Shown here: piece after piece, positions 37,099-46,613 of the stretch
Numbering within the stretch: the first letter of the stretch is position 1
How the letters are laid out: each line of letters opens with the position of its first letter
DNA from: Verrucomicrobiota bacterium
GTDB lineage: Bacteria > Verrucomicrobiota > Verrucomicrobiia > Opitutales > Opitutaceae
NCBI GenBank assembly: GCA_016721945.1
Contig: JADKHC010000042.1
Location: forward strand, 1-64,000
Length of the DNA: 64,000 bases
Reading direction: 5' to 3'
Made by a program: the position numbers and the translations under genes
The notes under the pieces: generated by a model
What the model was told of the DNA's origin: nothing
The model's database searches: none
Seen by the model: only the letters and a program-made list of their open reading frames with translations

Positions 37099-38637
37099 AT
37101 GTTGGCTACGATATTTTCGGCGGGATTGCAGGGGATCGAGGCGGAGCTTGTCTATGTGGAAGTGAACGCGGGCGAAAGTGGCGACCCACGCGTCGTCCTC
37201 GTCGGCCTGCCTGACGCCGCCGTCAAAGAATCCAACGACCGCGTCATCTCCGCGCTCGGCAACACCGGTTTTCGCAAACCCCATACCCGAACCACCATCA
37301 ATCTAGCACCCGGCGACATGCGCAAGGAAGGCCCGATGTACGACCTGCCGATCGCCCTCGGCATCCTCGTCGCCACCGGCCAGCTAAAACCAGACGGTAT
37401 CGACCAATACCTGATCGCCGGCGAACTCAGTCTCTCCGGTGCCACCCGCCCGGTTCGCGGCGCACTCGCCCTCGCCCGCCTCGCCAAAAGCCTGGGCAAA
37501 AAAGGAATTTTGATTCCCGTCGCCTCCGCGCCCGAGGCCGCCCTCGTCGAAGGACTGCAAGTCTACGCCGTGCCCTCGCTCGACCACGCCTTCCGCTTTC
37601 TCAAAGGCGAACTCACCATCGCGCCCGCTCCCGCACGTCTCCACCCCGCACCCCTCGCGCCCGGCGAGGACGGCATGGGCGATTTCTCCGAGATCAAAGG
37701 TCAACACGCTCTCCGTCGCGCCGTCGAAGTCGCCGTCGCCGGAAATCATAATTTAATCATGATCGGGCCGCCCGGCTCCGGCAAATCCATGGTCGCGAAA
37801 CGCATACCGACCATCATGCCAGCACCAATTCTTGAGGAATCGCTCGAAGTCCTCAGTATCCACTCCGCTGCCGGCCAAACCCTCGGCGGCCCTGCCGTCT
37901 TCGGACGTCGCCCGGTTAGAAATCCGCACCACACCATCTCCGACGTCGGCCTGCTCGGCGGCGGCACGATCCCCGGCCCCGGCGAAATCTCCCTCGCGCA
38001 CAACGGCGTGCTCTTCCTCGACGAATTGCCTGAGTTCAAACGCTCCGCGCTCGAAGTTCTGCGCCAGCCGCTCGAAGACGGCGTCGTCTCCATCTCCCGC
38101 AGCGCAGGCAAGATCACGCTTCCTTGTTCCTTTATGTTGGTTTCGGCGATGAACCCTTGTCCCTGTGGCTATTTGGGCGACGCGAAACACGAATGCCGCT
38201 GCTCGCCCACGCAAGTCCAACGCTACCGCTCGCGCATCAGCGGACCGCTCCTCGACCGCATTGATATCCACATCGAAGCACCCGCGCTCTCGATCGCCGA
38301 CCTGCGCAACGAAAAACCCGGCGAAACCTCCGAAACGATCCGCACGCGCGTACAAACCGCCCGCAACCGCCAACACGCACGCTTTACTGGGAGCAAGATC
38401 ACCTCCAACGCCCGCATGACCCATGCGCAGATCCGCAAACACTGCGTGATCGACAGCACGCTCGGCGATCTCCTCCAGCACGCGATGGAACAACTCTCCC
38501 TCTCCGCCCGCGCCTACGACCGCATCCTAAAAGTTGCCCGCACCATCGCCGACCTCGCCGCCTCCGACGCCATCGAGTCGAACCATCTCCTAGAAGCCAT
38601 CCAGTACCGCAGCCTCGACCGGAATGTGTTTTACTAA
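37099..38637 (+). CDS. comM: YifB/ComM-type Mg-chelatase-like AAA+ ATPase
   Basis: 512 residues, typical length. The N-terminal ChlI/Lon-S5-like domain (1-~170) contains 'VLVGLPDAAVKESNDRVISA'. A linker and the AAA+ core follow: Walker A GPPGSGKS (223-230), 'NGVLFLDELPEFKRSALEVL' with Walker B, and 'PCSFMLVSAMNPCPCGYLGD' with the conserved Cys-rich stretch. The C-terminal Mg-chelatase domain contains 'RDRIDIHIE'-like 'LDRIDIHIEAPAL' and the 'SARAYDRILKVARTIADL' segment. In naturally competent bacteria ComM is a hexameric helicase that promotes branch migration during integration of transforming DNA. It is widely conserved, so its presence does not prove competence. Confidence 0.93.
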   Translation: MLATIFSAGLQGIEAELVYVEVNAGESGDPRVVLVGLPDAAVKESNDRVISALGNTGFRKPHTRTTINLAPGDMRKEGPMYDLPIALGILVATGQLKPDGIDQYLIAGELSLSGATRPVRGALALARLAKSLGKKGILIPVASAPEAALVEGLQVYAVPSLDHAFRFLKGELTIAPAPARLHPAPLAPGEDGMGDFSEIKGQHALRRAVEVAVAGNHNLIMIGPPGSGKSMVAKRIPTIMPAPILEESLEVLSIHSAAGQTLGGPAVFGRRPVRNPHHTISDVGLLGGGTIPGPGEISLAHNGVLFLDELPEFKRSALEVLRQPLEDGVVSISRSAGKITLPCSFMLVSAMNPCPCGYLGDAKHECRCSPTQVQRYRSRISGPLLDRIDIHIEAPALSIADLRNEKPGETSETIRTRVQTARNRQHARFTGSKITSNARMTHAQIRKHCVIDSTLGDLLQHAMEQLSLSARAYDRILKVARTIADLAASDAIESNHLLEAIQYRSLDRNVFY

Positions 38638-38669
38638 GCAGCGCATTAGCGCACCTTTGATATTGTCTC

Positions 38670-40913
38670 ATGGGTCACTCTTCAATGCTGATGCCCGATC
38701 ATCCTAACACCGCTAATCAAAAGCCAATTGGAGCATTCAGTACGGTCCTCGTAGCAGCCGCGTTCGGTGTACTCTTCGCACTTCCGCCTCTATGGGCACC
38801 CTACAAAGCAGGCCCCAGCAAGACTGCTGAGCGAAGAATAACCATTGGATTCCCCGAGTCCCCCGCAGATCCAGCAAAACTCAAAGCAGATCTACTCATT
38901 GCGTTAAAATCCGCTGACCGGCTGCTCGTTCTACCCCCGGTTTTTGCAGGCGACAATATTGACCCCGAAACACCACTTTTTGAAATCAAGGGTCACGACA
39001 AAATTCTCAGTCTAGTCGCATTGATGGAGTTCAAAGACAGGCTCCAGGCCAACTGCCTATGCGACGGCACGCACCGGTTTCAATTCTTTCACGGGAAGAA
39101 TTACAAATTCTCCTTCAGCTATCACCATTATGTCGCACTACGTGGCGAGTTGGGTGCGCCATGGTTTTCAGATGCCATCCTTACCGAAAAAAGCCGCGAT
39201 GCAGTCATTGCTTGGTTTGCACGCGCAGGATTCAGCGACATCAAAAAGCTCTGGGATGAGAATGCCGCAGATAACGCTCGGGATAAAAAGTACGTTGATG
39301 AAATCGCTGCTTTATTTCCACCTGAGGCTCGAAGCTGGTTTCCAAGCCGAGGAAAAAAACAAGCCGGGGAACTTCCTGACCGCAGTAAAAACTTGGCCGC
39401 TCTTTTCCCCAACAAAGCTGAGCTCGCACTGACTTGCTGGCGAGCATTTGGTCGCATGACCACGTGGGAGCACCATGAAGGATTGCATTTGTATGAGGAG
39501 CCATGCCCGTTCTTACGCAGCTCCATGGATGAGGTCTCTGCAGATGACATCAAAGCCGCACTTTTAAAACTGTCTGCCGTAGACAAAGAGGCATGGCTCG
39601 GAGCCCTTGGCTATTTTTGCAGTATCCGCGCTGAAAAACAAAAGGCTGAATTTGGTACTGAGTGGCCGGTTCGTCTCGGTCGCTATTATTTTGAAAATGG
39701 ACCTCTACGGGAGCGGAGCGAGGTGGTTCGTGAAATGAATAAGCTCAATACCGCTGAGGCTGATGCTTTCTTGCTCACGGTTGGCCAACTAGGTTTAGCG
39801 ACCGGGGACAAGAATCACAAAACTGATGCCTCAGAAGATGCGACTGCATGGGCACTATTCTGCCTCGCTCAAAAAAACCACCCCCAAGCTAAAACAGCCA
39901 TTTTTCAACAGTTGGGCAATGCACCGACAGGATTCAATAAACACCTCATGGAGATCGCGCTGACTCACTACCAAAACCAGCCTCTATCGGTTGAGCATCT
40001 AGCGATCAGTAGTTCATTGAGCCGCATCGGAACTGTGGCATGGGATTTGGCGAAGAAACAAATGACGCCTGACGCCTACAGGCGCCTGCTCGAAGAAGCG
40101 GCGAATTCAGCCAATGAAGATGTACGCAATGAGGCTGAGCGACGGGGAGCGCTAAAAAAAGTACTGACTACGGCCTCAATGAAAAAGCCTGACCTTATCG
40201 GTTTTTCTCTCATCGAATTCTGCACCGAACAGTTAAAAACCGAGAAAGATGAAGCTAAACGCGCAGTGATCCTCTCCTGGCGGGGGAAGTGCTATCTTGA
40301 AACGGGTGAATACGAACTCGCCTATAAAGACCTCAGGAAAAGTTACTCCCGCGAAAGGCTACTAGCCGAGTTTGCACTTGGACGCTTGGGCGAGGCTTTT
40401 AGCAATGTGTGGCAGGCAAATAGTGGCAAAAGCCAACCGGAGCAGGCTGAGAACGAAAAACTCTACACCTACCTATCCTACCTCACGGACAACCTTCCCG
40501 ATAAAGATGACACCGACAAAGGCCTAAGCAGCGATTTCGAAATAGATATTCTGATGCGTTTGGCGCAAAAGCGGATAAACTTCGCCGATCCGGTCGATTT
40601 GAAGATTCCTCTCAAAACACAAAGCGGCACGAGTAAGTTCATCTCACCGCCAACCGAGTACACCACCGTTTTCCAAACCGCACTGGTACATTATCTGCAT
40701 GGCGAATTTCCCGAATCAGAATTGCTCTCAACGATGAGATCCCAAGGAGAAATTTTGCTCGGAAACTGGGTGATCGCTGAACTGGCTAAGATCCAAGGCA
40801 ATACCATCAAAGTCAGAAAACACCTCGAAGCTTGCTTAGCAACCAAGGCCTACACCGACCCGATTTACATCATGGCCCACTTGCGCCAACAGGCACTTGC
40901 GGAAGGCGAATGA
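38670..40913 (+). CDS. Large membrane-anchored hypothetical protein, AT-richer than neighbours
   Basis: 747 residues, not recognised. One N-terminal membrane segment (~20-40, 'FSTVLVAAAFGVLFALPPLW') anchors a large soluble part presumably outside the inner membrane. A segment at ~105-155 ('CLCDGTHRFQFFHGKNYKFS') contains clustered aromatic residues and two Cys. The C-terminal half (~400-745) is helical and TPR/Sel1-like in character ('WRGKCYLETGEYELAYKDLR'). Its codon use and lower GC content differ visibly from comM upstream and the LacI genes downstream. This suggests a different history, possibly acquisition by transfer. It starts 32 bases after comM. A role in envelope biology is a guess only. 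Confidence 0.75.
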   Translation: MGHSSMLMPDHPNTANQKPIGAFSTVLVAAAFGVLFALPPLWAPYKAGPSKTAERRITIGFPESPADPAKLKADLLIALKSADRLLVLPPVFAGDNIDPETPLFEIKGHDKILSLVALMEFKDRLQANCLCDGTHRFQFFHGKNYKFSFSYHHYVALRGELGAPWFSDAILTEKSRDAVIAWFARAGFSDIKKLWDENAADNARDKKYVDEIAALFPPEARSWFPSRGKKQAGELPDRSKNLAALFPNKAELALTCWRAFGRMTTWEHHEGLHLYEEPCPFLRSSMDEVSADDIKAALLKLSAVDKEAWLGALGYFCSIRAEKQKAEFGTEWPVRLGRYYFENGPLRERSEVVREMNKLNTAEADAFLLTVGQLGLATGDKNHKTDASEDATAWALFCLAQKNHPQAKTAIFQQLGNAPTGFNKHLMEIALTHYQNQPLSVEHLAISSSLSRIGTVAWDLAKKQMTPDAYRRLLEEAANSANEDVRNEAERRGALKKVLTTASMKKPDLIGFSLIEFCTEQLKTEKDEAKRAVILSWRGKCYLETGEYELAYKDLRKSYSRERLLAEFALGRLGEAFSNVWQANSGKSQPEQAENEKLYTYLSYLTDNLPDKDDTDKGLSSDFEIDILMRLAQKRINFADPVDLKIPLKTQSGTSKFISPPTEYTTVFQTALVHYLHGEFPESELLSTMRSQGEILLGNWVIAELAKIQGNTIKVRKHLEACLATKAYTDPIYIMAHLRQQALAEGE

Positions 40914-40965
40914 CTCAAAGTTTTTCTGGAACTGGAATAACAAAATTCCGGAATTGCACGCAGTT

Positions 40966-40981
40966 ACTCTAACGTCAGAGT
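40966..40981. promoter_or_regulatory. Palindromic operator 1, before lacI-1
   Basis: ACTCTAACGTCAGAGT, a 16-base palindrome matching at 14 of 16 positions, 113 bases upstream of the first LacI gene. The same motif recurs at 43271, 55762 and 55893. LacI-family repressors bind such palindromes, commonly with central CG, as here. Confidence 0.7.
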
Positions 40982-41094
40982 CCTTGGAAATTTGTTCTGT
41001 CTGCTGAAGAAGCGCAGTTTCGGCCTGAGCAGAATCTCAGCACGAACGAAAGTACTCCGCGAGTCGTTTTCACCCTAGCCAGCCCTTAACTCAG

Positions 41095-42153
41095 ATGCCC
41101 ATCGCCGACCGCCAACCCCGGGTGACCATCAAAGACGTGGCCCGTTCGGCTGGTGTCCATTTCACTACAGTCTCCCTCGCGCTCCGGCATCACCCGAGCA
41201 TTCCCGTCAGCACGCGCGAACGCATCGAGGCTATCGCCAAAACCATTGGCTACGCCCCTAATCCGGTCTTTGCTGCTCTCACCCATTTTCGCGTCCATGG
41301 CCGCGTCCGCGCAACACCTCCGCGGGTTGCATACCTCGTCAACCATCCGATCGAACAATTCCAACACGAACAGGAGTTTTGGAATGGAGCCAAGGAGCAG
41401 GCCGAGATGCTCGGCTACGAATTGGAACTCATCTCGGTCAGCCAGGGCCATCACGACTCGAAAAGTCTCGCCCGCTATCTGCGCGCACAAAATATCACAG
41501 GCATCATTATCGCGGCGTTCGAGCCCGGGCTGGCCGAACTCAAACTCGAATGGAGCGACTACGCCATCGTGAAAATCGATTCGCTCCACATGGAGCCGGA
41601 AACCACCAGCGTATCCAACGATCAACGACATGACGTGCGCATCGCGTTTCGCGAGATGCAAGCGCGCGGTTACCAGCGGATCGGTCTCGCCGTATGCCGG
41701 GCCAGCGAGGAGAGCATCCAGTTTCGTTACACGGCCGGGTACTTGATCGAACGCGCCGCGATTCCACTCAAGGATCACATACCCGAACTACTCTTTCCGC
41801 GCCAAGCGAGTCCAGCAAAGATCAGCGAGCTGATGGGCCACTGGGTTAGGAAGCACAAAATCGACGCCGTTCTCAGCAACTGGGCATCTCTGGCCCAGCT
41901 CCTGAGCGACGCCGGATTGCACGTTCCCGAGGATGTCGCCTGCGCCTGCCTTTGCCTGCCCGTGGGAAACACCGACCTCGCGGGCGTTCAGCCAAATCTT
42001 CACATGGTCGGAGTCAAAGCGGTCTCATTGCTAACCAGCCAGCTCAAACAAGGTTCACGCGGCGTCTCAGAGTTCGCTTCCAACACCTATGTCCGCAGCC
42101 ACTGGCAGGACGGCCCATCTGCACCAAAGCAAAATTACGCCACCGCCCCATGA
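41095..42153 (+). CDS. LacI-family transcriptional regulator, first of a pair
   Basis: 352 residues. The N-terminal helix-turn-helix 'VTIKDVARSAGVHFTTVSLA' (~10-30) and the following 'RHHPSIPVSTRERIEAIA' are characteristic of LacI proteins. The rest is a periplasmic-binding-protein-like effector domain ('HDVRIAFREMQARGYQRIGL' is the usual dimer/effector segment). It probably represses or activates the sugar genes downstream, with a sugar as effector. The stop overlaps the start of a second LacI gene as ATGA. The palindrome at 40966-40981 in its upstream region suggests autoregulation. Confidence 0.9.
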   Translation: MPIADRQPRVTIKDVARSAGVHFTTVSLALRHHPSIPVSTRERIEAIAKTIGYAPNPVFAALTHFRVHGRVRATPPRVAYLVNHPIEQFQHEQEFWNGAKEQAEMLGYELELISVSQGHHDSKSLARYLRAQNITGIIIAAFEPGLAELKLEWSDYAIVKIDSLHMEPETTSVSNDQRHDVRIAFREMQARGYQRIGLAVCRASEESIQFRYTAGYLIERAAIPLKDHIPELLFPRQASPAKISELMGHWVRKHKIDAVLSNWASLAQLLSDAGLHVPEDVACACLCLPVGNTDLAGVQPNLHMVGVKAVSLLTSQLKQGSRGVSEFASNTYVRSHWQDGPSAPKQNYATAP

Positions 42154-43277
42154 CACGACTGCCGACCAGCGGGCAAAAGAAATACCCCACCATGAACGAT
42201 GTGGCCGCAGTGGTCGGTGTACATCCGACCACGGTTTCGCTGGCGCTGCGCTCCCACCCGAGCATCCCGCTCGCTACACGCACCCGCATCCTGAACGCTG
42301 TAAGGGAAATTGGATACATTCGCGACCCGCTGCTCGACGCTTTTAATTATCATCGCTGCAGCAAACACACTTCGAAGCAATCGCCCTCGATCGCGTTTGT
42401 CGCCGACTCAAACTCTGCACCTTACTTCAACGGCTCAGCCTACCACCCGTTTGTGTATGAGGGCGTCCGCGCCGTCGCAGACCCGCAGCACCTCTCTCTC
42501 GAAATTTTCAGCCTGGGCAACAACGGCCTCACACCGAACCGCCTCAACACCATCCTCACGTCGCGCGGTATCACCGGCATCCTCCTCTCGACCTTCACCC
42601 TCGCAACCAAGGACATTGAGCTCGACTGGGGAAATTTCAGCACGGTTAAAATCGAATCGCATCACCTGCTGCCCCAGATCGACGTTGTCTCCAACGATCA
42701 GTGTCAGGCCGCGCGACTGTGTATGCGCAAACTCCGCGAAGCAGGCTACCGCCGCATCGGCCTCGCGACCGCCCTCGACGACGAAACCCGCCTGCAAGAC
42801 AACTTCAGCAGTGGCGTACTCGTCGAACAAGCCGAGTTGCCAGCAGCCGAATGCGTCCCCCCGCTCCTTTTTAAACGCGCCGAGATTACCGAAATCGCCA
42901 CGCGTATCGCGACGTGGGTGAAAGAAAACGACGTCGACGTCATCATGACCAACTGGAACGAATTTTTCCGCGAAGCCACTTGGTTGACGGCCGAGGGTAT
43001 TCGTTTCCCAACCAATCCCCCGCTCCATATTCCACGCGACGTCGCCTTCGCCTCGCTCGACGCACCGGCCGACCGGCCACAAATCGCAGGCATCGTGCAG
43101 AACCACCGCCTCGTCGGCATGCGCGCAATGGAACACCTCGAAGTCCTGGTCAAAACCTACCAACGCGGCGCACCTAAAAACCCCTCGGGAACCTACGTCC
43201 CGGGCTATTGGCGCGATGGCGCCACTGCACCGAAAAAAGTCGCCCGCCGCACGCGCGTGCAAGGCGCAACACTCTAA
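42150..43277 (+). CDS. LacI-family transcriptional regulator, second of a pair
   Basis: 375 residues from ATG 42150, which overlaps the stop of the preceding LacI gene; the frame is open further upstream to 41952, but that part lies inside the first gene. Helix-turn-helix: 'PTMNDVAAVVGVHPTTVSLA', then 'RSHPSIPLATRTRILNAV'. The effector domain has 'NDQCQAARLCMRKLREAGYR', parallel to its neighbour. The two proteins are clear paralogues, and coupling suggests equal amounts and possible heterodimers. The operator-like palindrome at 43271-43286 overlaps this gene's stop codon and precedes the glucosidase gene. Confidence 0.9.
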   Translation: MTRLPTSGQKKYPTMNDVAAVVGVHPTTVSLALRSHPSIPLATRTRILNAVREIGYIRDPLLDAFNYHRCSKHTSKQSPSIAFVADSNSAPYFNGSAYHPFVYEGVRAVADPQHLSLEIFSLGNNGLTPNRLNTILTSRGITGILLSTFTLATKDIELDWGNFSTVKIESHHLLPQIDVVSNDQCQAARLCMRKLREAGYRRIGLATALDDETRLQDNFSSGVLVEQAELPAAECVPPLLFKRAEITEIATRIATWVKENDVDVIMTNWNEFFREATWLTAEGIRFPTNPPLHIPRDVAFASLDAPADRPQIAGIVQNHRLVGMRAMEHLEVLVKTYQRGAPKNPSGTYVPGYWRDGATAPKKVARRTRVQGATL

Positions 43278-43286
43278 CGTCAGCGT
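43271..43286. promoter_or_regulatory. Palindromic operator 2, before the beta-glucosidase
   Basis: ACTCTAACGTCAGCGT differs from operator 1 at a single position. It overlaps the stop codon of the second LacI gene and lies 126 bases upstream of the GH1 gene start. Confidence 0.6.
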
Positions 43287-43411
43287 CCAGTGGCCATTGC
43301 CCGTATTCAGCGGGACAGCGAAGGTCGAACCCGAACCCTCCTGTTCACCCGCAAAACGCCAGTCCGGCATCAACTTTTGCAGTGAAAGACTGAATACGCC
43401 CCCCAACTTTC

Positions 43412-44755
43412 ATGAGTCCTCTCGCTTTCCCGAAAAAATTCGCTTGGGGCGTCGCCATGGCCGCAGCCCAAATCGAAGGCGCTTCGTTCACCGACGGTAA
43501 GAGTGCGTCGATCTGGGACACCTTTGCACGCACTGCGGGAAAAGTTCGCAACGGCGACAACCTCGACATCGCCTGCGACCACTACCACCGCTACCGCGAA
43601 GACTTCGAGCTCATGGCCAAGCTCGGCATCAAAAACTACCGCCTCTCCCTCGCGTGGCCGCGCATTTTACCCCAAGGCCGTGGTTCGATAAATCAGGCGG
43701 GCCTCGACTATTACAAGAGTGTACTGGATAGCCTGCAGGACGAGGGCATCACGCCTTGGGTGACGATGTTCCACTGGGATCTACCCCAGGCACTCGAAGA
43801 TCAAGGCGGCTGGCGCGTCCGCAAAACCGTGGACGCCTTCGCCGAATACGCCGATTTGATCGTTAAAACCCTGGGTGATCGGGTGAAAAACTGGATCACG
43901 CTCAACGAGATTTTCTGCCTCGCTACGTTGGGCCATGAGGTTGGCTCCAAAGCGCCCGGCTCCCACGAAAGCCCCGCCGTCGTCAACCAGATCTATCACC
44001 ACGCCATTCTCTGTCACGGCCATGGCGTGCGTGCCGTGCGCGAGCACGGACAACGCGGTTCGCGCGTCGGCATCGCCGAAGTATCCGTAGTTCCGATACC
44101 GGTTACAGAAACACCGCGCGACATCGCCGCCGCCCGGAAAGCCTTCATCGCATCGCAGTTTCGCGTCCTCGATCCGATCTACCGCGGACGCTACGCCACT
44201 GAGTACCTCCGCCTGGCTGGCCGAGCCGCCCCGAAAGTCCAACGAAACGATTTCAATCTCATCAGCCTCCCGACCGATTTCCTCGGGCTCAACATCTACA
44301 CCGGCAGCTTCGTGCGCGCCTGCAAACACGGCCGGGCCGAGACACTCCCTCTCCCCAAAGATTATCCAAGTTCGGATTGCACGTGGCTCAAGTTTATGCC
44401 CCAGGCTTTACATTGGGGCCCACGCCACGCCGCCGAGATCTACAAGGTAAAGGCCATCTACATCACCGAAAACGGCGTCGGCTACAACGACCAGCCTCCT
44501 GTCGATGGCGAGCTGTTCGATCTGCATCGTCGAGATTATCTACGCAACTACCTATGCGAACTTCAGCGAGCCATCGCTCTTGGCGTTCCGGTTAAGGGTT
44601 ATTTTCTCTGGTCGTTTCTCGACAACTTTGAGTGGGAAGATGGCTACGAGCGCCGGTTCGGCATCATCCACACCGATTTCGCGACCCAGCAACGCACCCC
44701 AAAACTCAGCGCACGATGGTACTCCCGCGTGATGGCTGAAAACCGCATCGTTTAG
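43412..44755 (+). CDS. GH1 family beta-glucosidase
   Basis: 447 residues, normal for bacterial GH1 enzymes that hydrolyse cellobiose or other beta-glucosides with retention of configuration. No signal peptide, so it should act in the cytoplasm on imported sugars. Visible motifs: 'FAWGVAMAAAQIEGA' (glycone-binding Gln), 'YRLSLAWPRILP', 'TMFHWDLPQALED', the acid/base in 'ITLNEIF' (Glu166), the nucleophile in 'IYITENGVGYND' (Glu353), and 'YFLWSFLDNFEWEDGY' near the C-terminus. The acid/base motif normally reads T-F/L-N-E-P; here the Pro is Ile. Both catalytic Glu residues are kept. It follows the LacI pair and precedes an MFS permease by 36 bases, so import and hydrolysis genes are together. Confidence 0.93.
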   Translation: MSPLAFPKKFAWGVAMAAAQIEGASFTDGKSASIWDTFARTAGKVRNGDNLDIACDHYHRYREDFELMAKLGIKNYRLSLAWPRILPQGRGSINQAGLDYYKSVLDSLQDEGITPWVTMFHWDLPQALEDQGGWRVRKTVDAFAEYADLIVKTLGDRVKNWITLNEIFCLATLGHEVGSKAPGSHESPAVVNQIYHHAILCHGHGVRAVREHGQRGSRVGIAEVSVVPIPVTETPRDIAAARKAFIASQFRVLDPIYRGRYATEYLRLAGRAAPKVQRNDFNLISLPTDFLGLNIYTGSFVRACKHGRAETLPLPKDYPSSDCTWLKFMPQALHWGPRHAAEIYKVKAIYITENGVGYNDQPPVDGELFDLHRRDYLRNYLCELQRAIALGVPVKGYFLWSFLDNFEWEDGYERRFGIIHTDFATQQRTPKLSARWYSRVMAENRIV

Positions 44756-44791
44756 CCGCCCTCTTCAATTAAAAGCCAGCCTCTCCCCTTC

Positions 44792-46480
44792 ATGAGCGAA
44801 CCAAAGAAATTCTTAAAACATCCGCTGTTCTGGGTGCCCACGCTGTATCTCGCGATGGGCATTCCCTTCAACGTGATCAATAGCACGGCATCCTCGATGT
44901 ACAAATCGCTCGGAGTAAGCGATGGCCAAAACACCGTCGCCCTGGGCAGCGTGATCATCGCCTGGTCACTCAAGCCACTCTGGGCTGCCTTCCTCGACAT
45001 GTACCGCACGAAGAAATTTTTCGTGGTCTTGATGGAGCTGCTCATGCCACTGCTCTTCATCGGCGTAGCGATGTCTCTTCCCCTGCCCGGCTATTTCCAA
45101 ATCAGCATTGCAATGCTCTGGGTGGCCTCCTTCGCTTCCTCAACGCAGGACATCTGTGGTGACGGCATATATCTAACTGCCATCGACAAGAAAACGCAGG
45201 CCAACCTCGCCGGCGTGCAAGGCATGTTCTGGAACCTGGGCAAAGTGCTCGCGACTGGCGTGCTTATCAGCGGCATGGAAAGTCTTTCCACCCATCAAGG
45301 TTGGTCCACCCAGAAGATGTGGAGCGGCGTCTGGGTTGTGGTAGCCATTACCATGGTCCTCTTCGCGGTTTATCACTATTTCGTTCTACCCACCGGCAGC
45401 ATAGCCCACCGCCCACAAAGCACCAAGCAGGTGATGGAAGACTTTCTTGGCTCCGCCACGACCTTCTTCCACAAGCGCGCTTTCTGGGGCATGATCGCCT
45501 TTGTTTTTCTCTATCGACTGGGTGAGGGCCTGATCATGGTTGAAGGAAAACTCTTCCTCCAATCGAGTACCGAAAGCGGCGGTCTGGGCCTAACCGCAGG
45601 CCAGGTCGCCAACATCGATGCAGTTTACGGTACGGTCGCCGCCATCGCCGGCGGCATCCTCGGCGGCATGTTTCTCGGCAAACTAGGTCTGAAAAAAGCT
45701 CTGCCCATTCTCGGGCTCTGCCTCAACATCCCACACTTTACGTTCGTCTATCTGAGCCACTACGGTGCCGCCGGGCACGGGCTCGACTACAGCATCGTCG
45801 TCACGATGGTGAGTATCGAAAAGTTCGGCTACGGCTTCGGCTTCATCGGCAACATGGTTTACATGATGCAGCAATTCGCTCCGGGCCGCTGCACGATGAC
45901 CCACTACGCCTTCGCCACTGCGCTCATGAATTTCGTCCTCGCGCCCACCACCATGATCTCCGGCCCTTTGGCCGAATGGCTGGGCTTCTCCACCTTCTTC
46001 GTCGTGGTCATGTTCGCCTCGGTCCCCAGCGTCTGGGCCGCCTACAAAGCCCCGTTCCCGCTCGACGGCGACACCGAAAAGACAAAAACCGAACCGAGTG
46101 GTATCGTCATTACACCCGACGATCCGTCACGCCTAACCGATGCCGAGCAAACGGTACAACGCAGCGCCGGTCGCGCGTCGACCTACGCCATGCTCAACAT
46201 CCTCATGCTTCTCCTCGCAGACGCGAAAATCCTGGGCTCGCTTCAAGGCAAACCAGAAGGCGCGGGTCAGATACAATTTGGATTTCTGCTAGCCAGCGCC
46301 GCTCTGAAAATCTACCTGACTATGCTCACCCTCAAGCATGCCAAGATCGCAGCAGCCCAGGCTCAACCCATCGGTGAAACCTCATATCTCGGCAATGCCC
46401 GCGGCGCCAAAGTGGCAACGATCATCTGTGCGCTTGTCACTGTCGCCGTCCTTACCTTCGGTTACCGACAAGCTTTCTGA
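44792..46480 (+). CDS. MFS permease (AmpG/PAT-like), probable sugar importer
   Basis: 562 residues with at least twelve hydrophobic segments. The N-terminal half ('PTLYLAMGIPFNVINSTASS', 'VIIAWSLKPLWAAFLDMYR') and the central 'DICGDGIYLTAIDKKTQANL' recall AmpG/PAT-family major facilitator permeases. A C-terminal extension (~430-562) has a hydrophilic loop and extra membrane segments ('AMLNILMLLLADAKILGSLQ' and 'VATIICALVTVAVLTFGY'). It probably takes up the oligosaccharide or glycoside that the adjacent GH1 enzyme cleaves; this is inferred from context. A strong hairpin follows the stop. Confidence 0.85.
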   Translation: MSEPKKFLKHPLFWVPTLYLAMGIPFNVINSTASSMYKSLGVSDGQNTVALGSVIIAWSLKPLWAAFLDMYRTKKFFVVLMELLMPLLFIGVAMSLPLPGYFQISIAMLWVASFASSTQDICGDGIYLTAIDKKTQANLAGVQGMFWNLGKVLATGVLISGMESLSTHQGWSTQKMWSGVWVVVAITMVLFAVYHYFVLPTGSIAHRPQSTKQVMEDFLGSATTFFHKRAFWGMIAFVFLYRLGEGLIMVEGKLFLQSSTESGGLGLTAGQVANIDAVYGTVAAIAGGILGGMFLGKLGLKKALPILGLCLNIPHFTFVYLSHYGAAGHGLDYSIVVTMVSIEKFGYGFGFIGNMVYMMQQFAPGRCTMTHYAFATALMNFVLAPTTMISGPLAEWLGFSTFFVVVMFASVPSVWAAYKAPFPLDGDTEKTKTEPSGIVITPDDPSRLTDAEQTVQRSAGRASTYAMLNILMLLLADAKILGSLQGKPEGAGQIQFGFLLASAALKIYLTMLTLKHAKIAAAQAQPIGETSYLGNARGAKVATIICALVTVAVLTFGYRQAF

Positions 46481-46512
46481 TTCAACGCACCCTTAGAGGT
46501 ATAAAATGGGAA

Positions 46513-46545
46513 CTGGTCGGTTTCTGCCTGACAGCAACCGACCAG
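46513..46545. terminator. Hairpin between convergent genes
   Basis: A perfect 10-bp stem (CTGGTCGGTT / AACCGACCAG) with a 13-base loop, 32 bases beyond the permease stop. No strong T-run follows on the plus strand. Downstream on the minus strand TTCCCATTTT follows. A bidirectional terminator for the convergent permease and exoprotein genes is plausible. Confidence 0.5.
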
Positions 46546-46613
46546 CTCCAACCAATGCCAAACGCCAAAGCTTTTTTATACTGCAAGCGATGATTGCTGG
46601 TTTGAGCCTCTCA

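Noticed and set aside
41952..42149. Extended start for the second LacI protein
   Set aside because: The extra 66 codons lie inside the first LacI gene in another frame. The ATG at 42150 gives the ATGA overlap and places the helix-turn-helix normally.
42435..43406. A 323-codon minus-strand frame opposite the second LacI gene
   Set aside because: The plus strand encodes a clear LacI protein with a conserved helix-turn-helix; the antisense frame is a composition effect.
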